Origin: Candidatus Anderseniibacteriota bacterium
GTDB lineage: Bacteria; Patescibacteriota; Andersenbacteria; UBA10190
DNA length: 7,483 nucleotides
Direction: 5' to 3'
NCBI GenBank assembly: GCA_003229735.1
Contig: QIFI01000022.1
Span: 1 to 7,483, forward strand
The notes beneath the pieces are model-generated. The model searched no databases, was not told where the DNA came from, and worked only from the letters and a program-made list of their open reading frames with translations. Positions within the stretch are counted from its first letter, which is position 1; each line of letters begins with the position of its first letter. A program made the position numbers and the translations under genes. Below are positions 1 through 4,375 of the stretch, piece by piece.

Positions 1-960
1 ACTGACATCATTGGTCACAAAGGCAGTGCCGTGCCGGGCATAATGGGTGGGGGCGATGCAATCGAAAGTGTCGATGCCGGATTTAATAATGGCTGGAATA
101 TCTTCGGGGTGGCCGATGCCGAGGAGGTGGCGGGGGCGGGTTTGGTCTAGTTCGGTTAGCGTGAGATTTAGCATGTCGATCATGGTTTGTTTGTTATCGC
201 CGTATTCGCCGCCGATGCCGAAGCCGTCGAAAGGCAGGGAGTTTATGTATTGGGCACTTTGTTTTCTTAAATTGGGAAATCGGCCGCCTTGGACAATACC
301 GAAGAGGGCTTGATTAGAAGTTTTGGCGTCCAGGCTTTCTTTAGCCCAGCGGTGGGTGCGGACCACGGATTGGGCGGTGTAGGCTTCATCAGCTACGGGG
401 GAGGTGGCTTCATCAAAGGCGAAGATGATATCGGCGCCGATTTTGGTCTGAATATTGATGGAAGATTTAGGATCGAGATAAAGAGGGGAGCCGTCGACAG
501 GGGACTTAAAGTGGACACCATCTTCGGTGATTTTGATATGGCGGGGTTGTTGACCGAGGGTAATGACAGGCAGGGTGTCAGGAACTTTCTGGTTAAAGTA
601 CCTGACACCTTTATCTTTATCGGCAATTTTTCCGATGCCGTGATCCAGGCCGAAACCGAGACTAAAAACCTGAAAGCCGCCGGAATCGGTCATTAAGGGT
701 TTCGGCCAGTTCATAAACTCATGTATGCCCCCGTTTTGGGAAATAATATCTTGGCCCGGTTTCAGGTGGAGATGAAACGTGTTGGCAATGAGGATTTGGG
801 AGCCGGTATTGATGACTTCTTCGCTGGTCAGGGTTTTAATGACGGCTTGAGTGGCGACCGGAACGAAGGCAGGGGTGGCTACTTCGCCGTGTGAAGTGGT
901 TAAAATGCCGAGGCGAGCTCGGCTGTGCTTGGATTTCTTGGTGATTTTGAATTCGATCAT
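1..960 (-). CDS. tgt: Queuosine tRNA-ribosyltransferase (tRNA-guanine transglycosylase), C-terminus cut by window edge
   Basis: Tgt exchanges guanine-34 for a 7-deazaguanine base in tRNAs with GUN anticodons (Asp, Asn, His, Tyr) in the cytoplasm. The first 320 codons are present on the minus strand. Family motifs appear in order: TDSGGFQVFSL (91-101; D92 matches the conserved active-site Asp), FAFDE (180-184), FGIVQGG (220-226), GIGGEYGD (248-255), and DTFDC followed by PTHYARHG, where D300 matches the catalytic nucleophile. The C-terminal zinc site (CxCxxC...H) lies beyond the edge. Compared with E. coli Tgt, recalled from memory, there is an insertion of roughly 37 residues after FSL, which puts D300 about 36 residues later than E. 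coli D264. The start is fixed by the ATGA overlap with the upstream 93-aa gene, so translation is probably coupled. Family assignment is very secure; the exact base substrate is not. Confidence 0.97.
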   Translation of the reverse strand, partial: MIEFKITKKSKHSRARLGILTTSHGEVATPAFVPVATQAVIKTLTSEEVINTGSQILIANTFHLHLKPGQDIISQNGGIHEFMNWPKPLMTDSGGFQVFSLGFGLDHGIGKIADKDKGVRYFNQKVPDTLPVITLGQQPRHIKITEDGVHFKSPVDGSPLYLDPKSSINIQTKIGADIIFAFDEATSPVADEAYTAQSVVRTHRWAKESLDAKTSNQALFGIVQGGRFPNLRKQSAQYINSLPFDGFGIGGEYGDNKQTMIDMLNLTLTELDQTRPRHLLGIGHPEDIPAIIKSGIDTFDCIAPTHYARHGTAFVTNDVS

Positions 961-1238
961 GGGGGATTGATAGTGTCTTCGAAGTCTGAGAAGTAATGTG
1001 AAATTACTGTCAGGTCAAATTGGGAGAGGATGGATTCTTTGGGTTCTCTGGTAAGTAGAAATTCAAAAGAGGCTTTGACTAATTCCGGAGGTGAAATTTT
1101 TTCATTGGTTAATTCTTGCCAATATTTTTTGGTGAGAGTTACCTGGTGAGTGGTTTGGTTATGACTATCCCCTACTGTGATTAAGAATTTCCAGGCGTCG
1201 GTGGGGGAGGGCTGGTGTTGAACTTTGATTTGCTCCAT
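957..1238 (-). CDS. Small conserved-looking protein co-transcribed with tgt (93 aa), function unknown
   Basis: A 93-residue soluble protein with no signal peptide or membrane segment. Its stop overlaps the tgt start as ATGA, the tightest form of operon coupling. I chose the ATG at 1238 (MEQIKVQ...). A longer reading of the frame to 1328 would run through the whole tRNA-Pro gene on the opposite strand and is rejected. The C-terminal half carries a patterned block, LVKASFEFLLTREPKESIL (about 53-71), then FDLTVISHYFSDFE (74-87). I recall similar ASFEFLLEREPKESIL...FDL...YFPEFE blocks in small hypothetical proteins of several bacterial phyla, but cannot name the family. There is no evident Shine-Dalgarno. 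A minus-strand TATACT at 1268-1263, inside the tRNA gene, could be its -10 box with a leader of about 18 nt, but no -35 accompanies it. No function is proposed. Confidence 0.85.
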   Translation of the reverse strand: MEQIKVQHQPSPTDAWKFLITVGDSHNQTTHQVTLTKKYWQELTNEKISPPELVKASFEFLLTREPKESILSQFDLTVISHYFSDFEDTINPP

Positions 1239-1246
1239 GATACTGA
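1218..1246 (+). promoter_or_regulatory. Possible promoter of the tRNA-Pro gene
   Basis: TTGAAC (1218-1223) matches five of six -35 bases. After a 17-nt spacer comes TACTGA (1241-1246), a weak -10, preceded by TG at an extended -10 position. It ends 8 nt before the tRNA. Only 16 nt separate the tRNA from the divergent 93-aa gene, so any tRNA promoter must overlap that gene's first codons. The weak -10 keeps confidence low. Confidence 0.3.
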
Positions 1247-1254
1247 TGATATAT

Positions 1255-1325
1255 CGGGGTGTAGTATAGTGGTAGTACGTACGGCTGGGGGTCGTGAAGT
1301 CCGGGTCCGATTCCCGGCACCCCGA
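1255..1325 (+). tRNA. tRNA-Pro (anticodon GGG)
   Basis: A 71-nt cloverleaf. Acceptor arm CGGGGTG (1255-1261) pairs fully with CACCCCG (1318-1324). D arm GTAT/GTAC closes a 7-nt loop with GG (1271-1272). The anticodon stem TACGG/TCGTG contains two G-U pairs, and the loop CTGGGGG places anticodon GGG at 1287-1289 with G37. T arm is CCGGG/CCCGG. The discriminator is A (1325) and CCA is not encoded. C1-G72 with A73 fits the bacterial tRNA-Pro identity. It would read CCC and CCU. Oddities: the T-loop is TCCGATT, so position 55, almost always U (pseudouridine), is C; position 48 is T opposite G15; and C32 could pair with G38. It may be a functional but atypical tRNA or one starting to decay. Confidence 0.9.
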
Positions 1326-1339
1326 CATTGTGAAAAAAT

Positions 1340-1363
1340 AAAAACGGGCGGGACCGGTTTTTT
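1340..1363. terminator. Probable bidirectional terminator between convergent tRNA-Pro and rpmB
   Basis: A short hairpin (CGG 1345-1347 with CCG 1354-1356, flanked by A-rich and T-rich arms) is followed on the plus strand by six T (1358-1363). Read on the minus strand, it is followed by T5-A-T6 (complement of 1333-1344). It starts 15 nt after the tRNA and 16 nt after the rpmB stop, as expected for a shared terminator. The GC part of the stem is only three pairs. Confidence 0.5.
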
Positions 1364-1378
1364 GATTTGATGTATCGC

Positions 1379-1564
1379 TTATTTAGTTCGGGCCTGGTTT
1401 TTGATGCATTTGACGCAGGCCAGGACTGGTTTGCCTTGATAGGTGGTTTTTTGGAGGTTGGGTTTGAAATCGCGTTTACCGGTGGGGTTTTTGTGGCCAC
1501 GGAGAAGTTTGCGGTGGTTGCCGCGCATCTTTTTCTTGTCGCAAATGGTGCAGGTTTTTGGCAT
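1379..1564 (-). CDS. rpmB: 50S ribosomal protein bL28 (short, two CxxC pairs)
   Basis: A 61-aa basic protein of the large ribosomal subunit. The family pattern is visible: an N-terminal CTICDKK block, a GN...GH..P.GKR stretch (about 15-32), the PNLQ signature (35-38) and a C-terminal CVKC (50-53). The two CxxC pairs (C5/C8 and C50/C53) suggest a zinc-binding C+ form of bL28; zinc binding is inferred. It is shorter than E. coli bL28 (78 aa) and lacks its C-terminal extension, which fits streamlined genomes. The start is ambiguous: ATG 1564 gives MPKTC and ATG 1570 gives MTMPKTC; neither has a Shine-Dalgarno. I prefer 1564 because bL28 proteins usually begin two to four residues before the first Cys. 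Starts further upstream would translate the intergenic repeat array. It stands alone on the minus strand, convergent with tRNA-Pro. Confidence 0.92.
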   Translation of the reverse strand: MPKTCTICDKKKMRGNHRKLLRGHKNPTGKRDFKPNLQKTTYQGKPVLACVKCIKNQARTK

Positions 1565-1602
1565 AGTCATGTTATAGAGGAAATGAGAGGTTATTGCAAG
1601 AG

Positions 1603-1662
1603 GGAATGACCAATGACCAATTCCCACTCAAATCCCAAATCCCAATGACCAATGGCGACGGG
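1603..1662 (+). repeat. Intergenic heptamer array, copy 1 (AATNNCC type)
   Basis: Contiguous 7-base units start at 1605, 1612 and 1619. The tetramer ACTC follows (1626-1629), then units at 1630, 1637 and 1644, and a GC-rich cap beginning AATGGCG (1651). Units are variants of AATGACC, AATTCCC and AAATCCC. The array lies between the divergent starts of rpmB and the M50 peptidase gene. Copies 2 and 3 near 6527 and 7297 share the same plan, orientation and GGCG cap. Confidence 0.85.
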
Positions 1663-1693
1663 TATTGTTTTTGGACGTTTTATCATTATGGTT

Positions 1694-1702
1694 TGATATA
1701 TT
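1694..1702 (+). promoter_or_regulatory. Possible extended -10 promoter for the M50 peptidase gene
   Basis: TG-A-TATATT (1694-1702) matches an extended -10 and lies 24 nt before the ATG at 1727. A TTGGAC at 1671-1676 resembles a -35 box, but the spacer to the -10 is 20 nt, longer than usual. The region is AT-rich, so chance matches are likely. Confidence 0.35.
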
Positions 1703-1726
1703 ATTATGAGTTGGTAAACTTCGTTT

Positions 1727-2410
1727 ATGTCTATGTTACAAACGGTGGTGATGCCGGGGGAATTGCGAATCGGCGCGTTGCTGTTGGGTTTGGCGATCGC
1801 GATTATTTTACATGAGGTGGCCCATGGGCTGGCGGCGCTGAAGCTGGGAGATCCGACGGCGCAACTGGCCGGGCGGCTGACTTTGAATCCGATCAAGCAT
1901 GTTGATATGTGGGGGACGATTATTGTTCCGCTATTCCTGCTGATATTAAATAGCGTATCGGGGGGCGGGTTTTTGTTTGGCTGGGCCAAGCCGGTGCCGG
2001 TGAATTATTATAATTTGCGGAAGGGGAAGTATGGGCCGGCTATAGTGGCGATGGCCGGACCGGCGACCAATTTGCTGCTGCTGATGTTTTTTGGGCTGTT
2101 GGCCAGATGGTCGCCGATGGATACCATGCTGCCGGTATTGTTTGGGATTATCGCGCTGGTGAATGGGTGGCTGATGCTGTTTAATCTGATTCCGATTCCC
2201 CCGCTGGATGGTTCGAAAATTCTGTATATCTTTTTACAGAACCGGCCGGATATAATTCAGTTTTTGGAGCGGAACGGATTTATGATTTTGTTATTGTTCA
2301 TATTTTTCGGGGGAGCGTTGTTGAGTCTGCTGACGGTGCCGCTGTTGGTATTGATGTCTTATTTCACGGGGGAAGAGGTGTTGAGGATGGTGCTGGTGAA
2401 TATGAGTTAG
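1727..2410 (+). CDS. Site-2-protease-like membrane metallopeptidase (M50 family)
   Basis: A 227-aa multi-pass inner-membrane zinc protease. The first hydrophobic segment carries HEVAHG (29-34), the HExxH zinc motif with catalytic E30. A later segment has NLIPIPPLDGSK (152-163), the NxxPxPPLDG motif, with D160 as the expected third zinc ligand. GPATNL (110-115) is the conserved glycine-rich turn of this family. At least four strongly hydrophobic stretches are evident (about 13-37, 62-75, 103-125 and 134-156), plus a C-terminal one (184-215). No PDZ or CBS domain is present, so this is the minimal YwhC-like subgroup, which usually has no known substrate. ATG 1727 and ATG 1733 are both possible; neither has a Shine-Dalgarno. 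Neighbours are rpmB (divergent) and a gene-free region, giving no clue to a target protein. Confidence 0.93.
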   Translation: MSMLQTVVMPGELRIGALLLGLAIAIILHEVAHGLAALKLGDPTAQLAGRLTLNPIKHVDMWGTIIVPLFLLILNSVSGGGFLFGWAKPVPVNYYNLRKGKYGPAIVAMAGPATNLLLLMFFGLLARWSPMDTMLPVLFGIIALVNGWLMLFNLIPIPPLDGSKILYIFLQNRPDIIQFLERNGFMILLLFIFFGGALLSLLTVPLLVLMSYFTGEEVLRMVLVNMS

Positions 2411-2422
2411 GGCGATATATAT

Positions 2423-2473
2423 AAAGGCAAAAGTTAAAAGATAAAAGGCAATAATGCAAGTTAAAGGTAAAAA
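2423..2473 (+). repeat. Heptamer array of AAAGNNA type
   Basis: Four contiguous 7-base units start at 2423, 2430, 2437 and 2444 (AAAGGCA, AAAGTTA, AAAGATA, AAAGGCA). Looser copies of the same words follow to about 2473. It begins 12 nt after the M50 stop codon. It has the same period as the AATNNCC arrays but a different word set. Confidence 0.7.
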
Positions 2474-2549
2474 GCTCTGTCTTTGCTGAAGCTATGGCGA
2501 GGTAGAGGCATTTTTGTGTTTCTCTCTTGGGGTGATGCCAGTCTACAAA

Positions 2550-2559
2550 TCGCATGCGA
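2550..2559. repeat. Perfect 10-bp palindrome TCGCATGCGA
   Basis: TCGCATGCGA equals its own reverse complement. It lies about 10 nt before the ATACAG cap of the next heptamer array. It could be a dimeric protein-binding site; nothing in the window says for which protein. Confidence 0.4.
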
Positions 2560-2568
2560 ATGACGCTA

Positions 2569-2617
2569 ATACAGCGGACAAATTTTTATTCAATTTATAA
2601 TGATTTAATTTTAAACG
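2569..2617 (+). repeat. AT-rich heptamer array with ATACAG left cap
   Basis: ATACAG (2569-2574) starts the block. After CGGAC comes an AT-rich run, the tetramer ATTC (2588-2591), then units of 7, 8 and 7 bases (from 2592, 2599 and 2607) and the end AACG (2614-2617). The tetramer followed by three units matches the plan of the array before fusA. The ATACAG cap recurs at 4299-4304 and 7233-7238. Confidence 0.6.
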
Positions 2618-2680
2618 TGGACATTATGCTTATCATCCTAGCCTTATTCCCGAAGAGGAGAAGAGGGACTGCGAAGGAAT

Positions 2681-2707
2681 AAAAAAACATCGCGGTTGGG
2701 GCGATGT
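2681..2707 (-). terminator. Intrinsic terminator of the 144-aa gene
   Basis: On the minus strand a perfect 7-bp stem (ACATCGC, 2687-2693, with GCGATGT, 2701-2707) and a 7-nt loop are followed by a run of seven T (complement of 2681-2687). It lies 35 nt past the stop of the 144-aa gene. The geometry is classical. Confidence 0.85.
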
Positions 2708-2741
2708 GGGGTCAAGAGAACGCTTTGTATGGAAGATGGGT

Positions 2742-3176
2742 TTATGGCTGAGCGGTGGCTAAAGCGGTTTGTTTGGTTTGTCGACGAGAGCAGGTTTTTT
2801 CGGCAAAATTGATCAGGTCTCCAAATAGTGCGGGACTGGTATGGTCGAAGGTAAAGGTAATGGACCAGACGAGACTATTCTGATGGAGTTTGATAGCGAA
2901 AGAGCTGGGTTGTAGCGATATTGAATAATAATAGAGTTGTGTTAGGAGCTCATGATAATCTTTGTATGATGCATGAAGATCAGCATATAATTTCTGCTCA
3001 TTGCCATCCAGGTAATACATGGTATGTCTAGAAAGGATGGAGGGGCAGAAAGTGATAGATCGGTGTCCGCCCAGGGCGCCGTCGAGAATAATCATTTTGA
3101 CTAGGCGATTTAGGGCGACATGGCCGGAATCGAAACTGCGGACGAATTCTTGCTGGGCCTTAAGGGGGAAAGACAT
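2742..3176 (-). CDS. Hypothetical protein, 144 aa, unrecognised
   Basis: I do not recognise this protein. It is a soluble, mixed alpha/beta-looking chain without signal peptide, membrane helix or obvious catalytic motif. An aromatic-rich middle (YYLDGNEQKLYADL, about 54-67; QLYYYSISLQ, 80-89) precedes beta-like SLVWSITFTF (101-110). The basic, low-complexity tail (about 127-144) is rich in K, R, Q, T and A. The start at 3176 is decided by AGGAG with a 7-nt spacer; the same frame stays open to 3359 but that would cross the rpsL promoter and start. Thus it is a complete single-gene unit with strong Shine-Dalgarno and a perfect terminator, transcribed divergently from the str operon. This signal quality argues that the gene is real and well translated. 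It might regulate or assist the neighbouring operon, but nothing in the sequence shows that. Confidence 0.8.
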   Translation of the reverse strand: MSFPLKAQQEFVRSFDSGHVALNRLVKMIILDGALGGHRSITFCPSILSRHTMYYLDGNEQKLYADLHASYKDYHELLTQLYYYSISLQPSSFAIKLHQNSLVWSITFTFDHTSPALFGDLINFAEKTCSRRQTKQTALATAQP

Positions 3177-3182
3177 AATGCA

Positions 3183-3188
3183 TCTCCT
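3183..3188 (-). promoter_or_regulatory. Strong Shine-Dalgarno of the 144-aa gene
   Basis: AGGAGA on the minus strand (complement of 3183-3188); its AGGAG core (3188-3184) lies 7 nt before the ATG at 3176. It selects this start over upstream in-frame ATGs and is the only convincing Shine-Dalgarno I found in the window. Confidence 0.8.
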
Positions 3189-3263
3189 GTAACTACGGGA
3201 TTGCCACGGTTTATTAGAATGGGCCTCGCGATGACGAGGTACTTTGGTTTGGGGTAGGTAAGT

Positions 3264-3292
3264 TTGACAGTTGCGATATTCTTGTCTATGTT
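3264..3292 (+). promoter_or_regulatory. Main promoter of the rpsL-rpsG-fusA operon
   Basis: A consensus -35 TTGACA (3264-3269), a 17-nt spacer and -10 TATGTT (3287-3292; four of six consensus bases). Transcription should start near 3299, about 43 nt before the rpsL ATG. It is the best housekeeping promoter in the window, as expected for ribosomal genes. Confidence 0.8.
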
Positions 3293-3301
3293 GAGGGTAC
3301 G

Positions 3302-3323
3302 CACTCGCTGAGGCGAGTGTTTT
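3302..3323 (+). promoter_or_regulatory. Terminator-like hairpin at the 5' end of the str operon transcript
   Basis: A perfect 7-bp stem, CACTCGC (3302-3308) with GCGAGTG (3313-3319), closes a TGAG tetraloop and is followed by TTTT (3320-3323). It begins a few bases after the predicted start of transcription and ends 18 nt before the rpsL ATG. It could be an attenuator, a binding site for a ribosomal protein, or a 5' stabilising hairpin. The T-run is short. Confidence 0.6.
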
Positions 3324-3341
3324 GTGATTATTATTCATGAT

Positions 3342-3761
3342 ATGCCGACTGTCAATCAATTAGTCCGGAAAGGACGAAGGTCAAAAAAGAATAAGTCGAA
3401 GACCCCGGCTTTGCAGAGGGGGTTTAATGTGCTGAAGAATCGACCGGTTAAATTTAAGAAGGGGTCGCCGTTTAAGAGAGGAGTGTGTATTCAGGTGAAG
3501 ACCATGACTCCCAGTAAGCCTAATTCAGCTTTGCGGAAGGTGGCCCGGGTGAGACTGACTAATGGACAGGAAGTAACGGCGTATATTCCGGGCGAGGCGC
3601 ATAATTTGCAGGAGCATTCGATTGTGCTGGTGCGGGGCGGTAGGAGAAAAGATCTGGTGGGAGTGCGGTATATTGTGGTGCGGGGGGTGCTGGATACGGG
3701 AGGAGTGGAGGGTAGAAGGAATGCGCGAAGCAGGTATGGAGCGAAGCGTCCGAAGGAGTAG
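3342..3761 (+). CDS. rpsL: 30S ribosomal protein uS12
   Basis: uS12 sits at the decoding centre of the small subunit and controls accuracy. The 139-aa protein begins [11 protein letters not shown] and holds the core [11 protein letters not shown] (56-66), [10 protein letters not shown] (84-93), [13 protein letters not shown] (98-110) and ends [12 protein letters not shown]. Residues about 24-44 form the longer segment typical of Firmicutes-type S12, absent in E. coli. Three highly conserved positions differ from E. coli (numbered without Met): K42 is S58 here, G70 is A86, and P90 is V106. K87 and D88 are kept (K103, D104). A GTG at 3324 in frame is unlikely as the start because S12 proteins begin M-[AP]-T-[VI]-N-Q. 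There is no Shine-Dalgarno. Two stops in tandem (TAG TAA) end the gene, 27 nt before rpsG. Confidence 0.97.
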   Translation: MPTVNQLVRKGRRSKKNKSKTPALQRGFNVLKNRPVKFKKGSPFKRGVCIQVKTMTPSKPNSALRKVARVRLTNGQEVTAYIPGEAHNLQEHSIVLVRGGRRKDLVGVRYIVVRGVLDTGGVEGRRNARSRYGAKRPKE

Positions 3762-3788
3762 TAACTAGTAATCAGAAACAAATGAAAT

Positions 3789-4265
3789 ATGCCGCGGAAA
3801 CCGAGAGTATATAAGAATAAGAAATATTTACAGCCGGACCCGAAGTTTGGAAATTTAATGGCGTCCAGATTTATCAATCAGATTATGCGGGGGGGCAAAA
3901 AAAGCACGGCCCAGAAGATTTTTTATGATGCGTTGGATATGATATCGGAAAAGACCAAAGACGATCCATTAAGCGTATTTGATATCGCGATGAGAAATGT
4001 GGCCCCGGTGCTGGAAGTGAAGGGGCGTAGAATCGGCGGAGCAAATTATCAAATTGCCCAGGAAGTGCGGGGGGATCGGAAAGAAACTTTGGCTATGCGG
4101 TGGATTCGAGACGCGGCGCGGTCCAGATCCGGGAAAAGTATGGCGGAAAAATTGGCCGGCGAATTGATTGATGCCAGCAGAAAAGAAGGGGGAGCTATGA
4201 AGAAGCGGGAAGATGTGCATCGGATGGCGGAGTCTAATCGGGCTTTTAGTCATTTTGCCAGGTAG
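3789..4265 (+). CDS. rpsG: 30S ribosomal protein uS7
   Basis: uS7 nucleates assembly of the 30S head and contacts E-site tRNA. At 158 aa it is close to the usual 156. Diagnostic blocks: MPRKPRVYKNKK at the start, PDPKFGN (16-22), GGKKSTAQKI (35-44), VKGRRIGGANYQIAQEVR (77-94), LAMRWIRDAAR (100-110), and the C-terminal KKREDVHRMAESNRAFSHFAR. All fit a complete, intact S7. The start has no Shine-Dalgarno; ATG 3789 is required to give the conserved MPR N-terminus. It sits between rpsL and fusA in the classical str operon order. In E. coli, S7 represses this operon by binding between rpsL and rpsG; here that gap is only 27 nt with no obvious hairpin, so control may have moved to the leader. Confidence 0.97.
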   Translation: MPRKPRVYKNKKYLQPDPKFGNLMASRFINQIMRGGKKSTAQKIFYDALDMISEKTKDDPLSVFDIAMRNVAPVLEVKGRRIGGANYQIAQEVRGDRKETLAMRWIRDAARSRSGKSMAEKLAGELIDASRKEGGAMKKREDVHRMAESNRAFSHFAR

Positions 4266-4290
4266 AGGAAATAATTGATGTGAGGGTATT

Positions 4291-4374
4291 TGTTGGTGAT
4301 ACAGAAATTTTCAATTATCAATTTCTAATTTTCATTCAATTATCAATAAGCTAATTTTCAATTATCATTGACGC
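4291..4374 (+). repeat. Heptamer array before fusA (AATTNTC type)
   Basis: A left cap TGTTGGTGATACAG (4291-4304) is followed by 7-base units at 4306, 4313, 4320 and 4327, the tetramer ATTC (4334-4337), three more units (4338; 4345, of 8 bases; 4353) plus a further one at 4360, and the cap ATTGACGC (4367-4374). That cap ends one base before the fusA ATG, so the array forms the whole immediate 5' flank of fusA and leaves no room for a Shine-Dalgarno. Confidence 0.8.
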
Positions 4375-4375
4375 T

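Larger units (their letters stand above)
2411..2741. other. Gene-free region between the M50 gene and the convergent 144-aa gene
   Basis: I see no credible coding sequence in these 331 bases. They hold two heptamer arrays (2423-2473 and 2569-2617), a 10-bp palindrome (2550-2559), a purine-rich tract flanked by TTATTCC (2644-2650) and GGAATAA (2676-2682), and the minus-strand terminator at 2681-2707. No terminator for the M50 gene is obvious. The stretch 2474-2549 is mixed sequence containing GGCAT (2506-2510) and ATGCC (2535-2539) as a loose inverted repeat. Confidence 0.7.

Noticed and set aside
289..696. Open plus-strand frame of 135 codons
   Set aside because: It is antisense to tgt, which has full family motifs on the other strand.
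1165..1500. Minus-strand open frame of 111 codons across the tRNA gene and terminator
   Set aside because: It overlaps tRNA-Pro and shadows rpmB in another frame; no family features.
2596..2601. Perfect TATAAT hexamer, possible promoter for a plus-strand small RNA
   Set aside because: It lies inside an AT-rich heptamer array (units at 2592 and 2599), has no good -35 at 16-18 nt, and leads to no plus gene or plus-strand terminator.
3324..3341. GTG start giving rpsL six extra residues
   Set aside because: S12 proteins start M-[AP]-T-[VI]-N-Q, matching ATG 3342; the extension overlaps the end of the leader hairpin region.
3177..3359. N-terminal extension of the 144-aa protein to an ATG at 3359
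   Set aside because: It would cross the rpsL promoter and start codon; the AGGAG site sets the start at 3176.
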